Notes under the pieces: generated by a model | The model's database searches: none | Told to the model about the DNA's origin: nothing | Seen by the model: the letters and a program-made list of their open reading frames with translations, nothing else | Translations under genes and position numbers: made by a program | Part shown: positions 45,288 through 56,047 of the stretch, piece by piece | Layout of the letters: each line of letters begins with the position of its first letter | Numbering within the stretch: the first letter of the stretch is position 1 | Assembly (NCBI GenBank): GCA_019096155.1 | Contig: JAHCVI010000001.1 | Location: 9,610,001 to 9,674,000 of the forward strand | Source of the DNA: Staphylotrichum longicolle | Taxonomy: Eukaryota > Ascomycota > Sordariomycetes > Sordariales > Chaetomiaceae | Direction of reading: 5' to 3' | DNA length: 64,000 bases

Positions 45288-46728
45288 ATGGAACAACTAT
45301 CGAGTCTAGAATTTACCCAGTAAGGCTACCAGGCGAGGCCTCACAATCCTTGAAGGAGGTCGACTGACTCTTCCCGTTTTGCCCATACCAGTCCCCTGAA
45401 ACTGTTTGACATTGCCAAAAATGAAAAGAGGTTATTGTACACATCAGCACCCATGGTGCGCTACAGCAAGGCAAGCAGCCCTAGGGAACTCGGAGTCTCC
45501 TTTGTCGTAAGGGTTTAGGAATATGGTCTGACGAACAACGAGCAGCTTGCCTTTCGTCAGACAGTGCACGAATATGGCACAGATCTGTGTTGGACGCCTA
45601 TGATCTTGGCCAAAGAGTTCAACAGAAACCGCTTTGCGAGAGACAGCGGTACGTGCATGGCACCGTTCCCATCCACTGATCTGTTCTTTGTTTGACTCCT
45701 TCAGACTTCACAATATCCACCAACGGGCCCCAGCCTCCAACAATAGTCCAGTTCGGTGCCAACGTGCCACAGGAACTAGCAAGAGCATCGTCCCTCGTGG
45801 TGCCCTTCTCCAGCGGCGTAGACCTGAACTGCGGCTGCCCCCAATCTTGGGCCTGTGCCGAGACCATGGGCGCTGCCCTCATGGAGAAGCGGGAATTGGT
45901 CCGCGACATGGTCATTGAGACCCGAGAACAGCTCCGGCGAGACGGCTGGGGCGTCGGGAAGGACAAGGACATTGACAACCCCAAGGGGCGGAGCGTGAGC
46001 GTCAAGATTAGAGTCCACAAAGATCTGCGGTAGGCACCCCAGCAATCCACTCCCCATGGCCATCCTAACTAACCAACCATAGAAAAACCATGGACTTTAT
46101 CACCACTGTCCTCGGCCCCGACCAGGACCGCCACATCGACTGGCTGACCATCCACCCCCGTACCCGCTCGACCCCCTCTAGCACCCCAATCAATCTCGAA
46201 GCCCTTGAGCTGCTGACCTCCATCTTTGGCGACCGCGTCCCCATCCTCCTCTCGGGCGACGTCTTCGCCCTCAACGCACTCCCCTTCACCTCCCCCCTTC
46301 TCACCCCCACCCCTACCTTCACCACCACCACCACCTCCTCCTCTTCTCCTCCCACCATCCCCACCCCGTCATCAGCCGAAGCCGAAAAGACCAACAACAA
46401 CAACAACAACCCCCTCACCTACCACATCCCCAAGCTCGCCGGCCTCATGTCGGCCCGCGCGCTGCTCTGCAACCCGGCCCTCTACGCGGGCCACACGGCC
46501 TGCCCGTGGTCCGCCGTCGAGTCGTTCCTCAACCACGCCGCGCGCGGCCCGCTGCCCTTCAAGCTGGTGCTGCACCACCTGAGCGAGATGTGCGCGCCCG
46601 GGATGGGCCCCGACAAGAGCGCGCTGCTCGCCAGGCAGGAGCGGGCCGAGATGATGCGGTGCGGGAACATGCTCGACCTGATCGACTTTTTGGATGGGAA
46701 GAGGGAGGTGAGGAGGGATCAGTTTTAA
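45288..46728 (+). CDS. tRNA-dihydrouridine synthase, Dus4-like
   Basis: Dus enzymes reduce specific uridines in the tRNA D-loop with FMN and NADPH; Dus4 acts at U20a/U20b. Five exons (45288-45319, 45392-45470, 45546-45648, 45705-46029, 46083-46728) give 394 residues. Key segments are YTSAPMVRYSKLAFR (FMN-binding barrel start), WTPMILAKEF, VQFGANVPQ, DLNCGCPQSWA with the catalytic Cys, GAALMEK, VKIRVHKDLRKT, IHPRTR, VPILLSGDV and GLMSARALLCNPALY. Order and spacing match the Dus4 branch. The intron after YSK starts with GC (AAG|GCAAGC), a GC-AG intron, and is the only split that joins K to LAFRQ. A Thr/Ser/Pro/Asn insertion of about 40 residues lies between the barrel strands at the LSGDV and GLMSARAL segments. 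Confidence 0.92.
46318..46411 (+). repeat. ACC and AAC trinucleotide runs inside dus4
   Basis: Coding low-complexity region: an ACC run (poly-Thr) near 46320-46340 and an AAC run (poly-Asn) near 46390-46409, in the insertion of the Dus4-like protein. Confidence 0.75.
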
Positions 46729-47337
46729 AGCTGGTTCAAGGGGTTGGGGGAGGTGTGTTTGTGAAAGGGGAGGGGGGGAAAGAAAAAGGAAGAAAAAGGA
46801 CGCTCGATCTTGAGCTCACATGTGAGGAACAAGAGCGCCATCTTTACCAGACCCGGCGCGCCACAATATACTCATGGGCATTTACATGCTATGCGCCCAG
46901 CTAAGCTGTCTTCCGCCTTGATGAGCATCCATGTTTCCCTAAACCGATCCCCGCCTGCTACTCTCGACACACACACAACAGCCAACACGCTCGCAGAGCG
47001 CAGCGAGCCAACCTCCCCGACACAAGCAAAAGTAAAGAGGAGTGATGTACGAGTACAAAAATGCGAGATGCTCGCTGAATGATGACCCCAATCCCCACCT
47101 GGGAAAATGTGACCCTTAAAAACCCGTTTCAAAAGGGGCGCCCACCCCAGTTATGCCGCCCCAACCTGCAACACCCCTCCCGCCTAACTGACCGACCGAC
47201 GACGCCGTCCGTTGAACCACAACCCAAACCCCAAATCTTGAATGGGCAAGAAAGAGGGATGAAAAAATAACCCCAAATCAAATCAAGCAACGTAAAAACC
47301 AGCCAAACACGATCAACATGACGAGCGAAAAGGAGGA
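46729..47337. other. intergenic region between convergent genes
   Basis: 609 bp tail-to-tail gap between dus4 and the cyclin gene. No gene or element recognised. Confidence 0.5.
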
Positions 47338-48874
47338 TTAAGACGAGCCCTTAATCTCCCCTTCATCCTCCGACCCCAACCGCGGCCTCTTCGGCTCCCT
47401 CTCCTCCCCCTCCTCGGGCTCGACGCTCCGCCTCTTGATCACGGGCGAGACCAGCCCCCCGCCCAGACTCCCATTAAGCGTGCTGCTGCGGGTGTTGTCG
47501 TGCGTCGAGAGGTCGTTGGCCGCCAGCTTGAGCGCGGCGTCCGAGTCGCCCCTGTTGTCCAGACGCATGCTGCTGCCGCTCGGCAGGTCGGAGGTGTCCT
47601 CCTTTTTGATGACGACGTCCTTAGCGTCGCTGCTCTCTCTGTCCGCCTTGCCGTTCAACCTCGCGCCGCCGCCGCCCGGTCGGGGGCTCTGCGTGCCGCC
47701 GCGGTCGGTACCGAGCGGGGTTGGCGTGCCGTACTGGCTCGAGTCGAGGTCCATGTGGCTGAGGCTGAGCTCGCCGCGGCGGCGGGTGCTCTCGAGGTTG
47801 AACTCGGGCGAGCCGGGGACCTTGGTGTCCTGCTTGCGCAGCGGGTTCTCCTTGTAAAAGTCGGCCATGAGCTGGACGGCGCGCACGGTGCTCGTCTCGG
47901 AGCCCTTGAGGTACTGCCACCACGGCTCGCCGTTGACGTCGTCGATCTTTTCGCGCGTCACCGACGAGGCGAAGAAGATGGCGGCGATGGCGACGTCGCG
48001 CGCGTTGAGCAGGAGCGGGAGCACCGTCAGGCACGCGTCGTTGCAAAACGCCCAGGCCGAGTCGCGCAGCGGCTTGTTCTGCACCAGCTCGAGCTGGCTC
48101 ATGTAGTCGTACAGGCGCGCGTATGGGTTGTCCACCAGCAGGTCGAAGGTCAGCGTCTCGAGCATCAGTTCCTCGTAGGCCAGGATGCTGTCACGCCACT
48201 TCCAGTATTCCTTGCTCTGCTCGTCGATGATGAGCTTGGTGTTCTTCTGGGCCACCTTGGCGACCGCGATGATGAGGTCCTTGGTCTTGCGGCAGTTTTC
48301 CTCAGTCTTATTGGCGAGGAAGAGGGCGGTCGCGGCGATGTTCTGGGGAGGCGCGGTTAGCTCTGTACGTCCCTGCTTGGTTCCAACCAAGGTGCCCTAC
48401 GTAGTGATGTATGCCTCCCCTCTCCTCCGCCATGCTGTACCGCATGTAGAACCGGTGAAAGAACACACCAGCGACCCATAGCGTGATCTGCGGCAGCTCA
48501 AGCAGGATGCCGGCCTGGTAGATGAAGTTGACGCCCTTGGCTCTCCTGAGCCGCTCTTCTGCGGCAGGCATGCCCTCAACTATGCTGGGCGAGCTGGCTA
48601 CCTCGTCTGCGGTGAAGAACCATTGATTTGGCCTCGGCTGCTGGGCTCGCGATGGACTTGATTGTGAAGGTGAGGGTGCGCTTCTCCGCGAGTGTGGTCG
48701 GGGTGGAGAGGTTCTCGAAGAGTGTGTCGGAGGGGAGGGGACGGCGGGAGGGACATCGCGCCTCCGTGACGGCGACTTGGACAGTCGGTCGATGGCGGCG
48801 GGGAGCGGTTTCAAAGGCAGAGAGGGCGGCTGATAGCCTTCTCGAGCAGGCCGATACCTGTCGATGCTCGACAT
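47338..48874 (-). CDS. C-type (transcriptional) cyclin, cyclin K/T-like
   Basis: Cyclins of this class bind CDK9/CDK12-type kinases (S. pombe Pch1, yeast Bur2/Ctk2) that phosphorylate the RNA polymerase II tail. Two exons on the minus strand (48874-48401, 48342-47338) give 492 residues. A Pro/Ser/Arg-rich N terminus precedes NQWFFTADEVASSPS, the typical start of a C-type cyclin box, followed by ERLRRAKGVNFIYQAG, TLWVAGVFFHRFYMRYS, and after the intron NIAATALFLANKTEEN and CRKTKDLIIAVAKVAQK. The second cyclin fold contains LETLTFDLLVDNPYARL and DVAIAAIFFASSVTREKI. The C-terminal 180 residues are disordered (Asp/Ser/Gly) with VIKRRSVEPEEGEE and KRPRLGSEDEGEI, likely nuclear localisation. K versus T assignment is not settled by eye. 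Confidence 0.9.
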
Positions 48875-49241
48875 CTTTTCTGCGTCCTCAGCGACAGGTG
48901 AGTATTCGTGGTTTCTTGAGGTGCCTCGGTCTCTCTTGTCAGAGAATGCACAGTTGGACGGGTATCATTGATGGTGTTGGGATTGTTGGCGCCAAGTTCA
49001 AAGACGGACGATCAAAGGGAATGATGCGCTTTCCAGTGACCGCGAGCTTGGTATCGCCCAGTTTATCTATCGCGCTTTATCGGGAATATATGGGGCGATG
49101 GCTCGTGCACGGGCTTTCGCTTTGATCTGCAATTGGAGGCTGCACAGTCCCAATAGCATCTCAGGGGCGCCTTCAACACACCTCAGCATTCATCGTTGTC
49201 AACAGATTTTGAGTCGGGTATCAGAGTATATTATTCCCAGT
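48875..49241. other. cyclin gene promoter and prp4 3' end
   Basis: 367 bp between the cyclin start (48874) and the prp4 stop (49242), both on the minus strand. Nothing specific is seen. Confidence 0.5.
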
Positions 49242-50960
49242 CTAATCATCACCGTACATCCCCGCCGAATCATTCCTTCCCCACAGCTTGACTGTCCGGT
49301 CATGACCGCCGCTGACGATCCACCTCCCGTCCCTGCTCACATCCACACTCGCCACAGGTCCTGTGTGGCCGGTGAGCGACTGGACCAAGCCCCAATCATC
49401 CGCCGAGAAGATATTGACCTTGTGGTCAAACCCTGCCGAGACCAGAAACGTCCCAGACTTCTTAGGGATCTGCGCGCCCTTCTCGTCTTCGCCCGGTGGG
49501 ACGCCATCCAGCGGGTCATCGAGGCCCTTGAACCATCTAACATCGGATACGGCGCTGGTGTGCGCGCCGATGCCGCCCGATCGCTGCACCTTCCTGACAT
49601 CCCAGCACTTGATCCATCCGTCAGCCGAAGCCGTCAGAACGCGGTGGCCGTCCGAACCCCAGTCGAGCCCGTAGATGGGCTTGATGTGCCCGTCGGTGCC
49701 GCCGTCGAGGATCATGACCGTCCCGCCCGAGCGCAAGTCCCAGATTCGCCCGATGCTGTCGAGGCCTGCGCTGGCCAGCAGAGACCCGTCCGTGCTGAAG
49801 CTGACAGCGTACACGCCGCGCGAGTGGCCCTCCTGCAGGAGCAGCTCAGTGGTCGTCTCGACGTCCCATAGCCTCCACGACGTGTCCTCCGAGGCGGACG
49901 CCAGGTATTTGCCTGAGGGATGGAATTCCACCCGACATACCCGCTGCGAGTGACCGGATAGCGTTGAGAGAGGAGTGTCTTGCGACAGAGACCACAGGTG
50001 GATCTGCCCCTCTGCACCTCCTGAGGCCAGATTGACTGTCTCCTCCGAGACGTTGCGCTCGGGCAGAGTGGCTCCGGGCATCCAGGCGAGACCGCTGATC
50101 TTGTTGGTATGGCCCCTCAGCGTCCGTTTGGGGTCGAGAGTGGGGATGTCGATGAGCTTGACCTGCCCGCCCCAGTTGCCCGTTGCCACCATTTTCCCGT
50201 TTGGCGATATCCTCGTCATGCTGATGTGGCGGTCGCCTGCTGTTTGACTGCCTTGGAGCTCAAACGTCTGGAGCCTTTCCTTGACCTCTTTTCGGAATTT
50301 TACGTGCGTGCGCAAGGGGATGGTCGCCTCCTTTTTCTGGAATTCAATGCGCCGCTTCGCCCGGGGGATCGAGTACTGGGCGATGTGTATCCGAGCTTGG
50401 AGAAGTTCGTCTGTTCCCCTGGAGTAGAATTCCTCCTCCTGTTCTTCGGCCTCCTCTTCCTCCTCGGCCACGTCCTGCATCTCGACATCGGCGCCCTCCG
50501 GGCCGGTCGCTTGTCCGTGGGCTTGTTCGGTAAGCAACTCTCGTAGTCTGTCGCGCCTGTCTGCCGGGCCCTCGCCAAACAAAGTAATGGGCTGGCCCAT
50601 CTCTCGGAGTTTCGCGCGCACCCGCCCATCGTCGGTGGGAACGGCAATGGACGCCGCTAGCCTCTTGCGCTCGAATTGGGACAGAAGAGCTGACGCCTTC
50701 TCCGGCGCAATGCCGGCCCCGGCCCCCGGGATGTCATAGTCGCGATCGATTGCTGTGCACGTCAGTGGGCTGCGGCAGTATCGGCAAGAACGGGGACACG
50801 TACGGATAGAGTGAAGGTCGATGCCGCCTCGCTCCTGCACGCGACGAGGGTCAGCAGTTGGATTCGTTGCCACTCCGCGATGCGCAGTTGAAGGCTGTAA
50901 CATTAAACTCACTTCCGGTTCGGCGTCCTCCACATATGCTCTACGCGATGGGTGCATCAT
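49242..50960 (-). CDS. prp4: U4/U6 small nuclear ribonucleoprotein Prp4 (WD40 splicing factor)
   Basis: Prp4 with Prp3 binds the U4/U6 duplex in the tri-snRNP. Three exons on the minus strand (50960-50913, 50834-50804, 50752-49242) give 529 residues. After two tiny exons, the splicing-factor motif domain lies at about 65-102 (PTDDGRVRAKLREMGQPITL, FGEGPADRRDRLR). A Glu-rich stretch and ARIHIAQYSIPRAKRR follow. The C-terminal seven-bladed propeller (about 220-529) includes TGNWGGQVKLIDIPT, TLRGHTNKISGLAW, LSGHSQRVCRVEFHPSGKYL, SEDTSWRLWDVET, LQEGHSRGVYAVSFS, DSIGRIWDLRSG, ASADGWIKCWDVR and SGGHDRTVKLW. The gene is second in a same-strand pair with the cyclin. Start is the first of two adjacent ATGs. 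Confidence 0.94.
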   Translation of the reverse strand: MMHPSRRAYVEDAEPEVSLMLQPSTAHRGVATNPTADPRRVQERGGIDLHSIRTCPRSCRYCRSPLTCTAIDRDYDIPGAGAGIAPEKASALLSQFERKRLAASIAVPTDDGRVRAKLREMGQPITLFGEGPADRRDRLRELLTEQAHGQATGPEGADVEMQDVAEEEEEAEEQEEEFYSRGTDELLQARIHIAQYSIPRAKRRIEFQKKEATIPLRTHVKFRKEVKERLQTFELQGSQTAGDRHISMTRISPNGKMVATGNWGGQVKLIDIPTLDPKRTLRGHTNKISGLAWMPGATLPERNVSEETVNLASGGAEGQIHLWSLSQDTPLSTLSGHSQRVCRVEFHPSGKYLASASEDTSWRLWDVETTTELLLQEGHSRGVYAVSFSTDGSLLASAGLDSIGRIWDLRSGGTVMILDGGTDGHIKPIYGLDWGSDGHRVLTASADGWIKCWDVRKVQRSGGIGAHTSAVSDVRWFKGLDDPLDGVPPGEDEKGAQIPKKSGTFLVSAGFDHKVNIFSADDWGLVQSLTGHTGPVASVDVSRDGRWIVSGGHDRTVKLWGRNDSAGMYGDD

Positions 50961-52230
50961 CGTTGCGATTTTGACTCTGGACCAGTTTCGTGTCCAGCAT
51001 CACAGAGCAAATCACCAAGGCGACGGGAAGCTATGATCGACGGCAAGAGCTGGCGCAAGGTGGGCCTGCTGCAGGCGAGGTACGGTACCCGTAATTATGC
51101 GGCCTGTAAGGAACCGATACAGAAATACAACCAGAGCGTACATAACTTACAGAGACAAGACCGTTTTTACCCTAACCCAAGACATTCCTCACATCGTCTC
51201 GGAGAACAGGGTGTCGTCTCAGAACAAGAACGGGAGCACCGCTTCCGTTGTTTATGCAAAGACACCTAATTACTTGAGTGCAGTTCAAAAAGCATCCAAA
51301 GCGTCATCAATCTAAGTGTTTAAGTGAAATTGTGTGTGTGTGTCCTGTAATGTGGTTTTCGTGGGTGCATTCTCTCTCTGAATGCCTCGTGAGTTAGATT
51401 GAGGCCGTCATTGGCCGCCTCGCCCCAAGGCAACATCTCCCGCACAGCTCTGTTCTTTGTGTGACTTCGGGCTTTGCCCTTCAGAGTTGTAGCACAGGAT
51501 GAACAAAGAGCAGGAGTTGCACTCTAGTTATTTTGGAACAGAAAATCCGAGTTCTAGTCTTTGTCTCTCGGAATGGGCGAGGGATCCGGAATGCCCGACT
51601 GCGGTTTTTCTGGGAATTCTGGGGAAGCAAGCTCGGTTCAGGCCGCTTCCCCGGACCCTCGTGCCCCTGTGTCGCCCCACTGCCTGGGCACTTCAGGCGC
51701 CAAAACAGGGCGCCCTGGGGCTGAAATCGATCGGCGCCCGGTGAGCCTGCGCACGGCACAGCCAATGGAATGGGCACAAATTTTTTTTTTAGGTTTCCTG
51801 TTTGCTGGGCCTGGCGCAAGGCAGGTGCCGCATGTGAACCTAGACTTCGTAAATAAAACGGTCCCCGCCACTTGCCCCTTCTGTGTGTTCTCCCTTCTTT
51901 GACATGAACACCCTCTACCACGCAGTTCACCCCCAAGCAACCAAACATCATTCAATGCAGATCAAGACGACCGAGCAAGACAATTCCACTTCTTTCTTCA
52001 AATACCAGATGCGCGTGATTCCAAGCCACAAGGGACTGAGCCGGAACACTGAAAGGCGCGCTGACGCAGGACGACGTCGGGGAAAGGCTTGAATCCCCAG
52101 ACTGCGACACCACGCGCGCACTGCCGACCTAGCAGTGAAAGCACTGGTTTTCTGGATTTTTTGAATTCGCCATTTTGGCTTTCGACCCCACAAACATCCT
52201 TTCGGCAGGCCACCGCAACCAGCAGGCCCG
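50961..52230. other. 1.3-kb divergent intergenic region
   Basis: Promoters of prp4 (-) and the AGC kinase (+). It contains a short GT repeat near 51330-51342 and a T10 tract at 51780-51790. Open frames of up to 156 codons near 51481-51951 are on opposite strands of each other and have no recognisable motif. The kinase probably has a long 5' UTR here. Confidence 0.5.
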
Positions 52231-53817
52231 ATGCTCCCCAAGGCGGATCCCGCGCTCAACACGGTGCGCGGCTTTGGAACCCCCGTTGCTTCTGGCGACG
52301 AGGACTCGGACTATTGTCCCACCCCGCGGACTGGCGAGAAGAGCCGCACCAAGCGGTCCAGGAAGCCCCATGCCATTGACGATGTTGTGAGCGCCAACTG
52401 CAGCCCGGCCCTCAAGCCAGTGTTTCCCAAGGGTGGAGTGAGCGGAATTGGCAGACTGCGGAAGGAACTGGATGTGCTGAACCTCAACGCTGACACCACC
52501 CCTTCTGCTACGGCTGCCTCGTCGCGCACCGCATCCTTGACGTACAGCGAGAGCGTCCGCTCCCCGCCCAGCGACATCACGGCATGCAGCGGCCGAGACA
52601 GCGGCTACAAGAGCCGCAGCGCCAGCGGCATCAGCAGCGACGATGAGACGGCCTCGCAGGGCAGCACTCGCTATGAGGTCAACCTGGAGCACGACTTTGA
52701 GAGCGAGGTCAACGGTCGCATTGTTGAGGATCCCGTTCGCCCGCGTCATAAGATGACGGCCGACGACTTTGAGACCCTTCGATGCCTCGGCAAGGGCACC
52801 TACGGCACGGTCCTGCTGGTCAAGCAGCGCACCACGGGACGGCTGTACGCCCAGAAGCAGTTCAAGAAAGCCTCTCTGGTTGTGCATAAGAAGCTGGTCG
52901 AGCAGACCAAGACCGAGCGCCAGATTCTCGAGAGCGTCAACCGCCACCCCTTCGTCGTCAAGCTCTACTATGCCTTCCAGGACCAGGAGAAGCTTTACCT
53001 GATTCTCGAGTACGGCCAGGGCGGCGAGCTCTTCACTCACCTGAGCACCGAGAGGATGTTTTCCGAGGAGACGGCCGCCTTCTACATGGCCGAGCTTGTT
53101 CTGGCGCTTACCCACCTGCACGACGATCTGGGCGTGGTCTACCGCGACCTCAAGCCCGAGAACTGCCTCCTGGACGCCGAGGGCCACCTCCTCCTGACCG
53201 ACTTCGGCCTCTCCAAGGTTGCCGTCGACCCAGACGCGTGCAACTCGATGCTCGGCACTGTCGAGTACATGGCGCCCGAGGTGATCCAGGGCAAGAAGTA
53301 CGGCAAGGCGGTCGACTGGTGGTCGCTGGGCGCGCTGGGGTTCGACCTTATGACGGGCCACCCCCCGTTCCGCGGCCCCAACCACGCCAAGATCCAAGAC
53401 AACATCGTCCGCCAGAAGCTGGCCCTGCCCTTCTTCCTCAGCCCGGACGCCAAGGACCTGCTCACCCGCCTGCTGCGCAAGGACCCGGTCAAGCGCCTCG
53501 GCTCTCACATGCCCAAGGACCTGGCCACCATCAAGAAGCACCGCTTCTTCCGCAAGATCGACTGGAAGCGCCTGGCCGCCCGCGAGCTCGAGCCCCCCAT
53601 CCAACCCCTCATCACGGACCCGGAGCTGGCCGAAAACTTCTCGTCCGAGTTCACCGAGCTCAGCCTCAGCCCGGCTGTGAGCCGGTTCGTCGATGCGGAT
53701 GGTGGGTGGGCTGGTTGTGGCAGCGCCAGGGATGTTAAGGATGACCCCTTTGGCGGCTTCAGCTTTGTCGCGTCCAACAGCTTGCTGGAGAGCCACGGGT
53801 TCAACATTCCGGTTTGA
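52231..53817 (+). CDS. AGC-family Ser/Thr kinase, S6-kinase-like (Psk1/STK type)
   Basis: The protein resembles fungal ribosomal S6 kinases, which act below TORC1 to phosphorylate ribosomal protein S6 and related targets. A single exon gives 528 residues. The first 175 residues are Ser/Pro/Thr-rich and disordered. The kinase domain starts DDFETLRCLGKGTYGTVLLV (Gly loop about 186-197), with the ATP-binding Lys in YAQKQF (about 209), HPFVVKLYYAFQ, EYGQGGELFTHL, the catalytic loop YRDLKPEN (about 304-311), DFG (about 324) and APE (about 348). A GTVEYMAPE activation loop with Ser/Thr is intact. The AGC tail ends in DDPFGGFSFVA, a hydrophobic motif (F-G-G-F-S-F) expected to be phosphorylated. All catalytic residues are present. 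No introns in 1.6 kb is unusual for the window. Confidence 0.92.
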   Translation: MLPKADPALNTVRGFGTPVASGDEDSDYCPTPRTGEKSRTKRSRKPHAIDDVVSANCSPALKPVFPKGGVSGIGRLRKELDVLNLNADTTPSATAASSRTASLTYSESVRSPPSDITACSGRDSGYKSRSASGISSDDETASQGSTRYEVNLEHDFESEVNGRIVEDPVRPRHKMTADDFETLRCLGKGTYGTVLLVKQRTTGRLYAQKQFKKASLVVHKKLVEQTKTERQILESVNRHPFVVKLYYAFQDQEKLYLILEYGQGGELFTHLSTERMFSEETAAFYMAELVLALTHLHDDLGVVYRDLKPENCLLDAEGHLLLTDFGLSKVAVDPDACNSMLGTVEYMAPEVIQGKKYGKAVDWWSLGALGFDLMTGHPPFRGPNHAKIQDNIVRQKLALPFFLSPDAKDLLTRLLRKDPVKRLGSHMPKDLATIKKHRFFRKIDWKRLAARELEPPIQPLITDPELAENFSSEFTELSLSPAVSRFVDADGGWAGCGSARDVKDDPFGGFSFVASNSLLESHGFNIPV

Positions 53818-54609
53818 TTTGAGGCGTCTTTTTTCCTGGAAGGAGGAGAGAAAGGGGAGTCGCTTGCTACATTCATGGTCTGCTAGACTTGCAGCTCGAA
53901 GGAGCAAGAAGTTGCATGGACACTTTGGGGAAGTTGCTTGGACACGTGCAGGAGGGGACGTTGGGGAGCGTTGGTTTTGACGTAGCGGGCGCTTGGTGTT
54001 GCTTGGGTTTGCAGCCTGCAGGGGCTTTTCTTCAGGGTGGACAGGGGGAAGTACATACAGTCCCGATTGCTTCTCATGCGGCTTTTAGTCTCTCGACTTT
54101 GGCTAGAGATAGAGCAGATCTCTTACTTGGCAACATAGAGAAAGCAGTATTTACTTGATTTCATATACTTGTTCCCTGTCTGCGGTGTGCGTTTGAATAC
54201 ATCAAGATGTTCGCAGACTCTCTCCTTTAAGAGGGTTAGGGTTCTTATGGTGCGTTGGCTGGGCACAGCTGGGGTGGCCGGCTTAGTCATAGAATTCATC
54301 CAAGATTCCCCCATCGCTCACAGAGCATTGCTCCAGCAACTCACCATCACTCACTGAAAGTCAGTCGGAAAATTCACGTCGGTTGCCAAAGCACGCAGGG
54401 GCAAACACACCAAGCACAGATATGGCGAAAATAAAGCAGAGGTCGAAGACCGGATTTCTTTGTTTCTTTTTAAAGGCCTGCTAGTGTTCCTTGTCGTTGC
54501 CGTCAATTGTTTCGACTCCCCCAATCTTCCTCGCCCTCGTCCATGATTGATGCAGTGAGATTCCGTGATCGATACTCTGCAAACTGCAGCTTCCACACCC
54601 GTTTTTATC
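53818..54609. other. intergenic region
   Basis: 792 bp between the kinase stop codon and the Fta2-like start. Contains the kinase 3' UTR and the promoter of the next gene. No feature recognised. Confidence 0.5.
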
Positions 54610-55885
54610 ATGTATCCAGATTGGCCCCAGTCTCCTGCCGACCTGGTGCCTCTTCCACGGTGCGACGGCCCGAAGCTGAGCGCCTTTGACTTCCATGGCC
54701 CACAGGAGATTGAGTTCCTGGAACATCTCGGCGAAGGCGGCCATTCACACGTCTTCAAGGTGAACATTCTGGGGTGTGTGTACGCCCTCAAACTCGTGAG
54801 TAAACCTGGAGCTGGCGAGAGGTGGTGGTGGAGAACTAACTAACCAACCCGTTGGGCAGTTCCGCTTCGTTTATGACGATGACTGGCTCGGCCCTGAAGC
54901 AAACGACGACGAGGACCAGGACGATATCAAGGTGCTAAGCGCTTTCTACGAGTACTCGGAGCCCTTCAGCGCCGAGTGCCGCGCCTATGGTCGTCTGCAG
55001 GAAGCTGGCCACGAGGACTTGGCCGTCCCGTGCTTCGGCTACGTGCTCCTCGACGAGCGGCACGAGCGCGCAGTGATGGACAAGTTCAGCGACCTCGACC
55101 TTGACTTCAACGGCAACGGCGACTACCCCGGGTACTACGACATGCGCTCTCGCTTCCTCGGCCGGGACGGGCGGGCCCCGCCCATTCGGGGGATCGTCAA
55201 GGCGCTTGGCCGCGCCGAGGAGCATATGCGAACCAGCGATGCGCGCAGGATCCTCCGAGAGGTTGTCAGTCTCCAGCAGCTGGGCATCTTCCATGTCGAC
55301 GTGGCGCACCGGCAGCTCATCGACGGAAAGATTGCCGACTTCAGCACCGCCGTCACGACGCCGCATTTCCTCACCAACCCGGAGCTCAACCCGTCGCTCA
55401 CGCCCGAGTGGATATCCGCCATGGAGTTTGAGACCTTTCGTTTCTGTCTCGCCGACTACTGGCAGTTTGATGACATGGTCGAGGAATGGAACGACGAGCA
55501 CGACGACCCAAGGGACAAAGTGAAAGTGTCCGCCCTCCCGGGCACCCGCGGCCGCCAGAGCACATACGGGCTGAGAAGCACGCCGTCTCGGGAGCGTGTC
55601 TACTCGCTCGTCGATCCCAGGCGGCTTGGCTGGGGCGCTTCTGCCACGCTCTCCTCCAGGAGGGTAGCGGGCGGCGGCACCGGCCAAAAGGGGGATGGCG
55701 GCACCGGAGGGGTTTCGGGAAGGGCGATATCGAAGCCGCGCCGGCGGCTAGTTGCCCGGCCGCCTAGGTGGTACTACGATTGCGATCCCCAGACGGCTGC
55801 AAAGCTCAAGACAACTAGAGGGTACAGCCTCACGCTCTCGTGGTGGGCCAAGGACGGCCTCATCTTTCCACGCAAAAGGAGATGA
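54610..55885 (+). CDS. Fta2-type (kinetochore Sim4-complex Fta2 domain) protein with degenerate kinase fold
   Basis: Two exons (54610-54795, 54860-55885) give 403 residues. The sequence MYPDWPQSPADLVPLP, FDFHGPQEIEFLEHLGEGGH and later DMRSRFLGRDGRAPPIRGIVK and PSLTPEWISAMEFETF match the expanded fungal family carrying the Fta2 Pfam domain. The fold looks like a protein kinase: Gly-loop-like LGEGGHSHVFK (about 40-50), YALKL with the usual Lys, a catalytic-loop remnant FHVDVAHRQLIDGKIADFS (about 205-224) in which the Asn is replaced by Gln and DFG by DFS. It is therefore probably catalytically inactive. In S. pombe, Fta2 is a centromere protein, but large numbers of paralogues in Sordariales argue that most are not kinetochore parts. 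The C terminus is basic (GLIFPRKRR). Confidence 0.8.
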
Positions 55886-56047
55886 TGTCGACTGCACCTA
55901 TAAGCTTGTATTGCTAGAATTCTAACGTTAGTCGTATTAGAAGAGAATTGATTCCCAACTTATTCCTCATTTCATTGCCCCGTTTCCGCCCCTTATTACA
56001 CAGTCCGGTGTCGACTGTGGCTTGGCCCTTCACCCCTTCTCTGACTC

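Noticed and set aside
47500..48360. 286-codon plus-strand frame opposite the cyclin gene
   Set aside because: Antisense shadow; the cyclin boxes lie on the minus strand.
52129..53907. 592-codon frame on the minus strand opposite the AGC kinase
   Set aside because: Same shadow effect; the kinase on the plus strand has every catalytic motif, the antisense product has none.
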